From assembly GCA_963696545.1 (NCBI GenBank), contig CAVOKQ010000019.1, forward strand, positions 62,001 to 126,000: DNA of 64,000 nucleotides. Direction: 5' to 3'. The stretch comes from RPQJ01 sp963696545. GTDB taxonomy: Bacteria > Pseudomonadota > Gammaproteobacteria > Steroidobacterales > Steroidobacteraceae. Both the position numbers and the translations under genes were made by a program. Shown piece after piece: positions 41,910 to 49,998 of the stretch. The stretch's first letter is position 1, and every line of letters starts with the position of its first letter. The notes below the pieces were generated by a model. It did no database searches. It was not told where the DNA came from and saw only the letters and a program-made list of their open reading frames with translations.

Positions 41910-43089
41910 GTCACCGCAGATCCGCATTCCGGCCACGTACATGCGCGGCGGCACCAGCAAGGGTGTGTTCTTCCGGTTGCAGGACCTGCCGGAATCCGCA
42001 CAGGCGCCGGGCGCGGCGCGCGATGCGCTGCTGCTCAGGGTCATCGGCAGCCCGGATCCTTACGGCAAGCAGATCGACGGCATGGGCGGCGCGACGTCGA
42101 GCACCAGCAAGACGGTGATCCTGTCGAAGAGCGGCCGCCCCGATCATGACGTCGACTACCTGTTCGGCCAGGTGTCCATCGACAAGGCGTTCGTGGACTG
42201 GAGCGGCAACTGCGGCAACCTGTCGGCTGCCGTCGGGCCGTTTGCGATCAGCAACGGTCTCGTCGATGCCGGCCGCGTTCCGCAGGACGGCGTCGCCATC
42301 GTGCGCATCTGGCAGGCGAACATCGGCAAGACCATCGTCGCGCACGTGCCGATGACGGCCGGCGCCGTGCAGGAGACGGGCGACTTCGAGCTCGATGGCG
42401 TGACGTTCCCCGCTGCGGAGGTGCAGCTCGAGTTCATCGACCCCGCCGATGAAGGCGAAGGTGACGGCGGCGGTGCGATGTTTCCGACCGGGAATCTCGT
42501 GGACGATCTCGAAGTGCCGGGCATCGGCACGCTCAAGGCCACGATGATCAACGCAGGAATACCCACGATCTTCATCGACGCCGCGGCGATCGGCTACCAG
42601 GGCACCGAGCGGCAGGACGCGATCAACAACGATGCGAAGGCGCTCGCGATGTTCGAGACCATCCGCGCGCACGGCGCGATCCGCATGGGCCTGATCAAGA
42701 GCGTGGAAGAGGCTGCGCAGCGCCAGCACACGCCGAAGGTCGCGTTCGTCGCGAGGCCCGCGGACTACGTTGCGTCGAGCGGCAAGCCTGTTGCGGCGCG
42801 CGACATCGACCTGCTCGTGCGCGCACTGTCGATGGGCAAGTTGCATCACGCGATGATGGGCACCGCGGCCGTGGCGATCGGCACGGCTGCCGCGATCCCG
42901 GGCACGCTGGTGAACCGCGCGGCCGGCGGTGGCGCGCGCACTGCCGTGCGGTTCGGTCACCCGTCCGGGACGCTGCGTGTCGGCGCCGAAGCCCGCCAGG
43001 TCGACGGCGTCTGGACCGTCACCAAGGCACTCATGAGCCGCAGCGCCCGCGTGCTGATGGAAGGCTGGGTCCGCGTCCCCGGAAAATAG
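41902..43089 (+). CDS. prpF: 2-methylaconitate cis-trans isomerase PrpF
   Basis: 395 aa from ATG 41902. PrpF signatures: IPATYMRGGTSKGVFF, SPDPYGKQIDGMGGATSSTS, DWSGNCGNLSAAVGPFA and GVTFPAAEVQLEF. Diaminopimelate-epimerase-like fold; it isomerises the methylaconitate made by AcnD. The start lies within a palindromic tag. GAGGGG at 41887-41892 gives 9-nt spacing, whereas the AGGAG in the tag is only 1 nt away. The gene ends GGA AAA TAG with the final G shared with another tag and the rsmG start directly adjacent. Confidence 0.95.
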   Translation: MSPSPQIRIPATYMRGGTSKGVFFRLQDLPESAQAPGAARDALLLRVIGSPDPYGKQIDGMGGATSSTSKTVILSKSGRPDHDVDYLFGQVSIDKAFVDWSGNCGNLSAAVGPFAISNGLVDAGRVPQDGVAIVRIWQANIGKTIVAHVPMTAGAVQETGDFELDGVTFPAAEVQLEFIDPADEGEGDGGGAMFPTGNLVDDLEVPGIGTLKATMINAGIPTIFIDAAAIGYQGTERQDAINNDAKALAMFETIRAHGAIRMGLIKSVEEAAQRQHTPKVAFVARPADYVASSGKPVAARDIDLLVRALSMGKLHHAMMGTAAVAIGTAAAIPGTLVNRAAGGGARTAVRFGHPSGTLRVGAEARQVDGVWTVTKALMSRSARVLMEGWVRVPGK

Positions 43090-43101
43090 GTGCCATTCAC
43101 C
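43089..43101 (+). repeat. palindromic tag GGTGCCATTCACC at the prpF/rsmG junction
   Basis: Its first base is the last base of the prpF stop codon and bases 2-4 are the GTG start of rsmG. Aligned with the 20649 tag, both show AAATAGG-G-CATTC-CC, including the preceding AAATA. Confidence 0.5.
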
Positions 43102-43725
43102 GAATTACACGGCGGCGCGCACGCGTTCGGCATTGACCTCTCCGAGGCGCAGTGCCGCCAGCTCGTGGCCCACCTCGACCTGCTCGACGAGTGGGGCGAG
43201 CGCATGAACCTCACCGCGATCCGCGACCGCCCGTCGCAGCTGACGAAGCACGTGCTCGACAGCCTGAGCGTGCGACCGTTCCTGCGCGGCACGCGCATCG
43301 CCGACGTCGGCAGCGGCGCTGGCTTTCCCGGGATCCCGCTCGCGATCGTCGCGCCCGGCATGACCTTCGCGCTGATCGAGTCCACCGGCAAGAAGTGCCG
43401 CTTCCTGGAGCACGTCCGCGATGCGCTCGGGCTCGGCAACGTCGAGGTGGTGCAGGCCCGTGCCGAATCCCACAAGCCCACGGTCCGCTACGACACGGTA
43501 CTCGCCCGGGCGGTCGGTCCGGTTGCCGACCTGGTCCGCAACGCAGGCCCGCTTGTCGCCGGCGGCGGCCGGTTGCTGGCGATGAAGGGCCGCTATCCCG
43601 ACGAGGAACTCGCGAAGAAGCTGAACGGCTGGAAGGTCGTCGCCGTGCACCGGCTGGCCGTCCCGGGCCTGGAAGAGGAGCGGCACGTCGTGGAACTTGG
43701 CCGATCGCACGACAAGACGGACTGA
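43090..43725 (+). CDS. rsmG: 16S rRNA (guanine527-N7)-methyltransferase RsmG (GidB)
   Basis: 211 aa from GTG 43090, immediately after the prpF stop. SAM-binding IADVGSGAGFPGIPLAIVAP, then FIEST-type ALIESTGKKCRFLEHV and ARAVGPVADL. N-terminal MNLTAIRDRPSQLTKHVLDS is diagnostic. It methylates G527 of 16S rRNA. The first residues (PFTELHG) may derive from the tag at the junction; an alternative start would be further in, but the length is normal. It is followed 22 bp later by parA as in the canonical gidB-parA order. Confidence 0.96.
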   Translation: MPFTELHGGAHAFGIDLSEAQCRQLVAHLDLLDEWGERMNLTAIRDRPSQLTKHVLDSLSVRPFLRGTRIADVGSGAGFPGIPLAIVAPGMTFALIESTGKKCRFLEHVRDALGLGNVEVVQARAESHKPTVRYDTVLARAVGPVADLVRNAGPLVAGGGRLLAMKGRYPDEELAKKLNGWKVVAVHRLAVPGLEEERHVVELGRSHDKTD

Positions 43726-43747
43726 TCACGGCTATTCTTGCCGGCTC

Positions 43748-44581
43748 ATGAAGCGCGTCATCGCAGTTGCCAACCAGAAAGGCGGCGTCGGCAAGACGAC
43801 CACCGCCGTGAACCTTGCCGCGTCGCTCGCTGCGACCAGGCGCAAGGTGCTGCTGATCGACAGCGACCCGCAGGGTAACGCGACCATGGGTTGCGGTGTC
43901 GACAAGCGCAACCTCCGCTATTCGATGACCGACGTGCTGCTCGGTGACTGCGAGCTCGCCGCGGCGCTGCAGCCGGTCGAGCCCGGCGGCTTCACGGTGC
44001 TGCCCGGCAACCAGGACCTGGTCGCCGCGGAAGTGCAGCTGATGACCAAGATCGGTCGCGAGGTGCGGCTGCGCAATGCACTGAAGCCGGTACGCAACAT
44101 CTACGACGTGATCCTGATCGATTGCCCGCCAGCGCTGAACCTGCTGACGCTGAACGCGCTGGTCGCGGCCGACAGCGTGCTGGTGCCGATGCAGTGCGAG
44201 TACTACGCGCTAGAGGGCTTGTCGGCGCTGATGGGCACGATCGAGCAGATCCGCGCGAGCGTGAACCCGGACCTTAAGCTCGAAGGCATCCTGCGCACGA
44301 TGTTCGACCCGCGGAACAACCTGTCGAACGAGGTGGCGGCACAGCTGATGATGCACTTCGGCGACAAGGTGTTCCGCACGGTGATCCCGCGCAACGTCCG
44401 GCTGGCCGAGGCCCCGAGCTTCGGCAAGGCGGCGATGTTCCACGACAAGGACTCGCGCGGCGCGCTCGCCTACCTGGCGCTGGCCGGCGAACTGATCCGT
44501 CGCGAGGAAGAGGCCGCCCTCGGCGCGTCAGGCCACGCTCCGCCAGCCGACGATGACGGTGCGGGTGACGGGGCCGAGTAG
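43748..44581 (+). CDS. parA: chromosome-partitioning ATPase ParA (Soj)
   Basis: 277 aa from ATG 43748. Deviant Walker A KGGVGKTTTAVNLAASLA, DSDPQGNATMGCGVD, and IDCPPALNLLTLNALVAAD. It drives ParB-parS complexes towards the poles. There is no N-terminal helix-turn-helix, so it is the chromosomal type. The acidic tail (PPADDDGAGDGAE) is unusual but short. The expected downstream parB lies 2.8 kb away, after an inserted block. Confidence 0.96.
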   Translation: MKRVIAVANQKGGVGKTTTAVNLAASLAATRRKVLLIDSDPQGNATMGCGVDKRNLRYSMTDVLLGDCELAAALQPVEPGGFTVLPGNQDLVAAEVQLMTKIGREVRLRNALKPVRNIYDVILIDCPPALNLLTLNALVAADSVLVPMQCEYYALEGLSALMGTIEQIRASVNPDLKLEGILRTMFDPRNNLSNEVAAQLMMHFGDKVFRTVIPRNVRLAEAPSFGKAAMFHDKDSRGALAYLALAGELIRREEEAALGASGHAPPADDDGAGDGAE

Positions 44582-44593
44582 TCCCGGCGACGG

Positions 44594-45118
44594 CTAGCGG
44601 CCGCCGCTGATCGGAATCGCGATCACCAGTTCGAGTACCTCGGTGCCGGGGTTGTCCTCGGACAGGCTGGCGTTCGACAGGTGATAGCCCTGCACTCCGA
44701 GCCGGTACCGGTCCGCGACGCGCACCGAGATCTCCAGGCCCGTCTTGAACTCGACCGCGTATCCAAGGTCGAGCGTGTCGGTGTTGCGGAAGTACCCGGC
44801 GCCGATCACCGGCGTCACGAACCACGACCGGCCGATGTGGAAGTCGTAGTGCAGCGCCGCGTAGCCGTACGCAGCACCGCCCTCGGCAAACGTGACTCCG
44901 ATGCCGGGGATCAGCCTCCAGCGCTCGAGCGGAGCCCAGCGATACTCGAGGCCGCCACCGAACAGGCCGTCGCCGGAATCAACGAAGTTGAACTGTCCGA
45001 GGCTGCCCGCCAGGAGCGGCTCCGTCGCGGCCTCGCGTGATTCCGCGCGTGCGGGCGCATACGCCGCAACCGCACATGCCGCGACCAGCGCAAGCGTCCG
45101 CTTCGCTTCAGCCAGCAC
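44594..45118 (-). CDS. PagL-like lipid A 3-O-deacylase family outer-membrane protein
   Basis: About 174 aa from GTG 45118 (its codons overlap the helicase stop by 11 nt); the frame is open further upstream but that part is helicase sequence. A signal peptide (RTLALVAACAVAAYAPARA) precedes a beta-barrel-like sequence of alternating aromatic residues ending GVQGYHLSNASLSEDNPGTE, the catalytic His-x-Ser region of PagL. It probably removes the 3-linked acyl chain of lipid A in the outer membrane. It is convergent with parA (12 bp) and translationally coupled to the helicase gene. Confidence 0.75.
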   Translation of the reverse strand: MLAEAKRTLALVAACAVAAYAPARAESREAATEPLLAGSLGQFNFVDSGDGLFGGGLEYRWAPLERWRLIPGIGVTFAEGGAAYGYAALHYDFHIGRSWFVTPVIGAGYFRNTDTLDLGYAVEFKTGLEISVRVADRYRLGVQGYHLSNASLSEDNPGTEVLELVIAIPISGGR

Positions 45119-46844
45119 GACCGCGCTTTGCACCCGGCCTCTTCGGCGGTCGCTTCGACGGCTTGCGCAGCGGCTTCGGCGGCACGTGCGTGGCGGCACC
45201 GATACGCAGCATCTGGCCGGCCACTCGTGTCTTCGCGAGCTCCTGCAGGACAGCGTCGGGCATTCCACGTGGCAGCCCGACGAACGTGTGGTCCTCGCGG
45301 ATGTCCACGTGCCCGATCTGCCGTCCCTCGAGTCCGGAGACGTTGGCGATCGCGCCGACGATGTTGCCTGGCTTCACGCCGTGCGTGTAGCCGACCTCGA
45401 TCCGAAAGGTCTCGGTGTCTTCTTCCGCCAGCCGCTCGGCTGCGGGCGGCGAAGCCTTGCGGGCAGCACGGCCGTTGTCATCGCCCGCCTCGGCCACCTG
45501 GCCGCCCGCCTTGTCCTTCAGCAGCAGCGGGCTGCCGCCCTGCAGCAGCGCCGCGAGCGCCGCCGCGATCTCGATCGCCGGAACATCGTGCTCGCGCTCG
45601 AACTCCTCGATCAGGCTGCGAAACGGCTCGCCCTGTCCGGCGGCGATCGCTTCGGTGATGCGCTGGCGGAAGCGCGCGACACGCTGCTCGTTGACGTCGG
45701 CCACCGTCGGCAGGTCCATTGGCTCGAGCGGCGAACGAGTCGCGCGCTCGATGTAACGCAGCATGTTGCGTTCGCGTGGCGTGATGAACAGGATCGCCTC
45801 GCCGTTGCGCCCGGCGCGTCCCGTGCGCCCGATGCGGTGCACGTACGATTCCGTGTCGTAGGGAACGTCGTAGTTCACCACGTGGCTGATCCGCTCGACG
45901 TCGAGGCCGCGTGCCGCGACGTCGGTTGCGACCAGGATGTCGAGCTGCCGGTTCTTGAGCCGGGCCACGGTGCGTTCGCGGTCCTTCTGCTGCATGTCGC
46001 CGTTCAGCGCGGCCACGGCAAAGCCACGCGCCTCGAGCCTCTCGGCCAGCTCGACTGTCGACTGCTTCGTGCGCGTAAACACCAGCATCGCTTCGAACGG
46101 CTCCGCCTCGAGGATCCGCGTCAGCGCGTCGAGCTTGTGCACGCCGCTCACGATCCAGTAACGCTGGCGGATGTTGGTGGCGGTGCTGGTCTTGCTGGTG
46201 ATCGTGACTTCGACCGGGTCGCGCAGGTGCTTCTGTGCGATGCGACGGATCGGGCTCGGCAGCGTCGCCGAGAACAATGCGACCTGGCGCGTCGGCGGGA
46301 TCTGGTCGAGGATCCACTCGATGTCGTCGACGAAGCCCATCTGCAGCATCTCGTCGGCTTCGTCGAGCACCAGCGACGTGATGCCGCCCAGGTCCAGCGT
46401 GCCGCGCTTGATGTGGTCCATGATGCGGCCCGGCGTGCCGACGACCACGTGCGCGCCGCGCTTCAGGCTCATCAGCTGCGGTGTGTAGCTCTGGCCACCG
46501 TAGACCGGCAGCACGTGGAAGCCCTTGATCCTGGCCGCGTAGCGCTGGAAGGCCTCTGCGACCTGGATCGCGAGCTCGCGCGTCGGCACCAGCACCAGGC
46601 CCTGCGGCGGGCCGCTGCGGGCCTTGATGCGGGTCAGCATCGGCAGTGCGAACGCGGCGGTCTTGCCCGTGCCCGTCTGCGCCTGGCCCAGCATGTCGTG
46701 CCCGGCGAGCAGCACCGGGATCGTGGCGGCCTGGATCGGCGACGGCGACTCATAGCCGACGTCCGCCAGCGCCTCGAGCACCGCATCGCTCAGTCCGAGG
46801 TCGGCGAAGGAGGCAACGGGTAGCTCAGTATTGGAAGACTGCAT
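45108..46844 (-). CDS. deaD: DEAD-box RNA helicase of the DeaD/CsdA type
   Basis: 578 aa from ATG 46844 (MQSSNTELP; ATG 46859 is an alternative). RecA-like core: Q motif, AQTGTGKTAAFALP, PTRELAIQV, VLDEADEML, FSATLP, and HRIGRTGRAGR. A C-terminal DbpA-type RNA-binding domain (FRIEVGYTHGVKPGNIVGAI, DHTFVGLPRG) and an Arg/Lys/Pro-rich tail follow. It resolves RNA structure in ribosome assembly and cold adaptation. It is inserted, with the PagL-like gene, between parA and parB. Confidence 0.93.
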   Translation of the reverse strand: MQSSNTELPVASFADLGLSDAVLEALADVGYESPSPIQAATIPVLLAGHDMLGQAQTGTGKTAAFALPMLTRIKARSGPPQGLVLVPTRELAIQVAEAFQRYAARIKGFHVLPVYGGQSYTPQLMSLKRGAHVVVGTPGRIMDHIKRGTLDLGGITSLVLDEADEMLQMGFVDDIEWILDQIPPTRQVALFSATLPSPIRRIAQKHLRDPVEVTITSKTSTATNIRQRYWIVSGVHKLDALTRILEAEPFEAMLVFTRTKQSTVELAERLEARGFAVAALNGDMQQKDRERTVARLKNRQLDILVATDVAARGLDVERISHVVNYDVPYDTESYVHRIGRTGRAGRNGEAILFITPRERNMLRYIERATRSPLEPMDLPTVADVNEQRVARFRQRITEAIAAGQGEPFRSLIEEFEREHDVPAIEIAAALAALLQGGSPLLLKDKAGGQVAEAGDDNGRAARKASPPAAERLAEEDTETFRIEVGYTHGVKPGNIVGAIANVSGLEGRQIGHVDIREDHTFVGLPRGMPDAVLQELAKTRVAGQMLRIGAATHVPPKPLRKPSKRPPKRPGAKRGRAG

Positions 46845-47005
46845 GGCAAACTGCTGCAAAGCGTCGGTCGGGTTGCCGGCGTATCCTGCAAGACTACGCG
46901 AACCAGGCTGTCGCGACGCGGGTCAACGGTTCCAACCGGTTCTGCCGAACGATTGATTTGCTCGCCTCGAGCCGTCTAACGCAAATGACTGTCCCGGGAG
47001 GCGAC

Positions 47006-47302
47006 ATGAACCCAGCCAGCGAGACACTTCCGCAGCCCGAGCCGCTGGACGGCCTGGCCTCGTTGCGGGTCCGGATCGATGCAATCGACCTCGGCATCCT
47101 GCGGCTGATTGACGAGCGCGGCCGGGTGGTCGAGGAAATCCTGCGTCTCAAGCGGTCCGGGGGACGACCGGTACTCGACGAGGCCCGCGAGCGGCAGCTG
47201 CTCGATCGGCTCCATTCGCTGCACGAAGGACCCCACGACTGGGCCGATGTGGAACTTGTGTTTCGCCAGCTGCTGGCGATGTCGCGGGGCCTCGCCAAGT
47301 AG
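47006..47302 (+). CDS. chorismate mutase (AroQ type)
   Basis: 98 aa from ATG 47006 with GGGAGG at 46996-47001; an upstream ATG at 46985 is possible. All-helical AroQ pattern: LRVRIDAIDLGILRLIDERG (first Arg and Asp), VVEEILRLKR, VLDEARERQLLDRLHSL, and FRQLLAMSR. It converts chorismate to prephenate. It sits alone between the divergent helicase gene and parB. The half-tag GACTGTCCCG (46987-46996) provides part of its leader. Confidence 0.78.
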   Translation: MNPASETLPQPEPLDGLASLRVRIDAIDLGILRLIDERGRVVEEILRLKRSGGRPVLDEARERQLLDRLHSLHEGPHDWADVELVFRQLLAMSRGLAK

Positions 47303-47370
47303 CGAGTCCGGGCCGAACTACTCGACTGCGCGGCGAGTCTCGCCCCGCCATCCGCTAAACTCGCGCCACT

Positions 47371-48279
47371 ATGGCAACCAAGCGACCTTCGCTCGGCCGG
47401 GGCCTCGAAGCCCTGCTGGGCACACCGACCGCGGCGCCCGACCAGGCAAGCGCGGCGCCGAGCCAGGCTCGCGCCGACGGCGACCTCGCCCGCATCCCCG
47501 TGGACCTGCTGCAGCGCGGCCGCTACCAGCCGCGCCTCGACATGCGCCCGGAGAGCCTGCAGGAACTGGCCGACTCGATCCGTGCCCAGGGCGTCGTCCA
47601 GCCGATCGTCGTCCGGCCGGTGGGCCTGCAGCAGCCGGGCGAGCCAGTGCGCTACGAGATCATCGCGGGCGAGCGTCGCTGGCGTGCCGCCCAGATGGCG
47701 GGACTGCACGATGTCCCGGCCGTGATCCGCCACGTCCCGGACGAGGCGGCGGTCGCGATGTCGCTGATCGAGAACATCCAGCGCGAGAACCTGAACCCGC
47801 TCGAAGAAGCCCGGGCACTCGACCGGCTGATCCGTGAGTTCGAGATGACGCACCAGACCGCGGCCGATGCAGTCGGTCGGTCGCGCGCGGCGGTCAGCAA
47901 CCTGCTGCGCCTGCTCGAGCTCGCCGAGGAAGTAAAGTCGCTGGTCGAGCAGCGGCATATCGAGATGGGTCACGCTCGTGCGCTGCTCGCGCTGACGGCC
48001 CCGCGGCAGCAGGTGGAAGTCGCGAACCTCGTGTCGCGCAAGGGGCTCTCGGTGCGCGAGACCGAGGCGCTGGTCCGCCGGATGCTCACGCGCAAGGACG
48101 ACGACACGGAGCGCGAGCCGCCGCGCAAGGATCCGAACGTCAACCGGCTCGAGCAGGAGCTCACGGGGAAGCTAGGCGCCAAGGTACAGCTGCAGCACAC
48201 GACCAAAGGCCGCGGCAAGCTCGTCATCAGTTACAACAGCCTCGACGAGCTCGACGGCATCCTCGAGCACATCCAGTAG
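47371..48279 (+). CDS. parB: chromosome-partitioning protein ParB (Spo0J)
   Basis: 302 aa. KRPSLGRGLEALLG at the start is the ParA-interacting stretch; the CTP-binding ParB/Srx domain includes GERRWRAAQMAGL and VAMSLIENIQRENLNPLEEA; the helix-turn-helix follows (HQTAADAVGRSRAAVSNLLR), and a C-terminal dimerisation domain. It binds the parS sites found in recF and slides as a CTP clamp. A dyad AGGCCG/CGGCCT (48303-48330) with a T-run at 48352-48357 may terminate it. Confidence 0.96.
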   Translation: MATKRPSLGRGLEALLGTPTAAPDQASAAPSQARADGDLARIPVDLLQRGRYQPRLDMRPESLQELADSIRAQGVVQPIVVRPVGLQQPGEPVRYEIIAGERRWRAAQMAGLHDVPAVIRHVPDEAAVAMSLIENIQRENLNPLEEARALDRLIREFEMTHQTAADAVGRSRAAVSNLLRLLELAEEVKSLVEQRHIEMGHARALLALTAPRQQVEVANLVSRKGLSVRETEALVRRMLTRKDDDTEREPPRKDPNVNRLEQELTGKLGAKVQLQHTTKGRGKLVISYNSLDELDGILEHIQ

Positions 48280-48561
48280 CCGACGCCAGGTTGGCAGAGC
48301 GGAGGCCGATGCTCTGATTCGCGGCGGCCTTTAACCGGAGCCGATTGGCCATTTTTTGTGACTAGTCATGCGCCACAGTGGCGCGAATTTGCGAAATCGT
48401 GAATCTTGATTTGTCTAATGGAATGGCTCCGGCGAGCCCGGCTGCCACGTGCAGGACGCCGGCGCCGGGCGTGCAGTCAGCCCCAGGACACGCGAATATC
48501 CGCGACCGCGGGCGCCCGCGCGATGGCGCGCAATAGAGGTAATCCGCAGACCTCCCCACAA

Positions 48562-48591
48562 TTGCGGCACTGCAAAACGACCAGATATAAT
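48562..48591 (+). promoter_or_regulatory. candidate atp operon promoter
   Basis: TTGCGG (48562-48567), 18-nt spacer, TATAAT (48586-48591, perfect -10). Transcription would start near 48598, about 112 nt before atpI, at the base of the leader hairpin. Confidence 0.55.
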
Positions 48592-48650
48592 CGTCGGCCT
48601 TCCGGAGGCCGCGCCGAAGAGTGTGGCCGGCCCGGGTAACGGTACGAATC

Positions 48651-48694
48651 GCCACCCGTGGCCGGAAGCGCCCGGCACATGACGTGGCTTTTTT
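48651..48694 (+). terminator. terminator-like structure in the atp leader
   Basis: GCCAC (48651-48655) pairs with GTGGC (48684-48688), which runs straight into six T (48689-48694); an inner GCCGG/CCGGC hairpin (48661-48676) lies between. If the promoter at 48562 is real, this is a possible attenuator upstream of atpI. Confidence 0.4.
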
Positions 48695-48709
48695 GTTGCC
48701 CGGAGTTTT

Positions 48710-49135
48710 TTGAGTGAGGCCTTGAGCAACCTCGACGTGCGGAAAGGCAGGCGCCAGGCGCTCGCCGTCTTGCTGGGTCAGGGGATGCTCGGGGCGATCG
48801 TTGCGATCGCCTGCCTCGCCGTCTGGGGCTCCCGAGCGGCGGTGTCCGCGGCGGCGGGAGCCGGGATCGGCATCGCTGCAACGGCCCTGATGGCGTTCGC
48901 GATGCTGCGCCACGGCGAAGGGGCAAGCGCGCAGCGGGTGGCCTGGAGCTTCTTCTCAGGCTGGCTCGTGAAGGTGGGTTTCACCATCGCGACGCTGGTG
49001 CTGGCGCTCCGGTCGCCGAAGGTCGATGCCGTGCCGATGCTGTCGGCGTACGTGGCGACCTTCTTCGGATACTGGTTCGCGGTCGCCCGCTGCGGCGGGT
49101 GGAAGTCGAAACGAACGGTCGGAGTGGCAGACTGA
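48710..49135 (+). CDS. atpI: ATP synthase subunit I
   Basis: 141 aa from TTG 48710 (CGGAG nearby; TTG 48722 is an alternative). Four predicted membrane helices, e.g. GAIVAIACLAVWG, AGIGIAATALMAFAML, and the last with FFGYWFAVAR, fit AtpI, the non-stoichiometric assembly factor for the c-ring. The first gene of the atp operon, ending 1 bp before the atpB start. The start codon is uncertain because no ATG is present before the first helix. Confidence 0.8.
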   Translation: MSEALSNLDVRKGRRQALAVLLGQGMLGAIVAIACLAVWGSRAAVSAAAGAGIGIAATALMAFAMLRHGEGASAQRVAWSFFSGWLVKVGFTIATLVLALRSPKVDAVPMLSAYVATFFGYWFAVARCGGWKSKRTVGVAD

Positions 49136-49136
49136 A

Positions 49137-49952
49137 ATGGCCGGCGAAGCTCCCGCAAACAGCACCGAATACATCAACCACCACCTGACCCACCTCACGG
49201 TCGGCGAGGGGTTCTGGTCCTGGCACGTCGACACCATCTTCATGTCGGTGCTGCTTGGCCTGGTCACGATCGGTCTTTTCTATTCCGCCGCGCGCAAGGC
49301 TACCCCCGGCGTGCCCGGCAAGTGGCAGGCCTTCGTCGAGATGCTGGTGGAATTCATCGACACCACGGTCAAGGAAGTCTTCCACCTCGACCGCCGCTTC
49401 CTCGCGCCGCTCGCCCTCACGATCTTCGTCTGGGTGTTCCTGATGAATGCGATGGACCTGCTACCGCTCGACCTGCCGGGCAAGGTCGCGGGCCTCTTCG
49501 GCATTCATTACTGGCGTGCGGTGCCCACGGCCGACCTGAATACGACGTTCGCCATGTCGCTCACCGTGCTGGCGGTCGTGCTGTACTTCAGCGTCAAGGC
49601 GAAGGGCGCGGGCGGTTACGTCCACGAGCTCTTCACTTCTCCGTTCGGCGCGAACCCGCTGCTCTGGCTGCCGAATTTCTTCCTGAACCTCGTCGAGCTG
49701 CTGTCGAAGCCCGTTTCGCTGGCGATGCGGTTGTTCGGCAACATGTACGCCGGCGAACTCGTGTTCATGCTGATCGCGCTGCTCGGCGCGGGCTTCTTCA
49801 CCTTCACGGTCGCGAGCACCGCCGGCATGTTGGGCCAGGTCGCCATGGGCGCCGCCTGGGCGATCTTCCACATCCTGATCATCACGCTGCAAGCGTTCAT
49901 CTTCATGGTGCTGACCGTCGTCTACAGCGCGATGGCCACCGAGCATCACTGA
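49137..49952 (+). CDS. atpB: ATP synthase F0 subunit a
   Basis: 271 aa from ATG 49137. Hydrophobic multi-pass protein; the essential stator Arg is in KPVSLAMRLFGNMYAGE (about residue 203), with LLPLDLPG and the C-terminal helices FHILIITLQAFIFMVL. It forms the proton half-channels with subunit c. Confidence 0.97.
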   Translation: MAGEAPANSTEYINHHLTHLTVGEGFWSWHVDTIFMSVLLGLVTIGLFYSAARKATPGVPGKWQAFVEMLVEFIDTTVKEVFHLDRRFLAPLALTIFVWVFLMNAMDLLPLDLPGKVAGLFGIHYWRAVPTADLNTTFAMSLTVLAVVLYFSVKAKGAGGYVHELFTSPFGANPLLWLPNFFLNLVELLSKPVSLAMRLFGNMYAGELVFMLIALLGAGFFTFTVASTAGMLGQVAMGAAWAIFHILIITLQAFIFMVLTVVYSAMATEHH

Positions 49953-49998
49953 CCCGAATTCACGTTCAAGCAACCGCACTTCCGCCAGGAGACGACAG

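Larger units (their letters stand above)
48280..48709. other. 430-bp spacer between parB and the ATP synthase operon
   Basis: No gene. It holds a possible parB terminator (dyad 48303-48330, T-run 48352-48357), a promoter (48562-48591), a leader hairpin (48595-48611) and a terminator-like structure (48651-48694). The long antisense reading frame across it has no coding character. Confidence 0.6.

Noticed and set aside
46845..47005. N-terminal extension of the chorismate mutase frame back to 46646
   Set aside because: The upstream part lies antisense to the helicase gene and lacks mutase character; GGGAGG before ATG 47006 marks the start.
48362..48913. 183-codon antisense ORF over the parB-atpI spacer
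   Set aside because: Arg/Pro-rich shadow crossing a promoter and terminator-like region and atpI; no motif.
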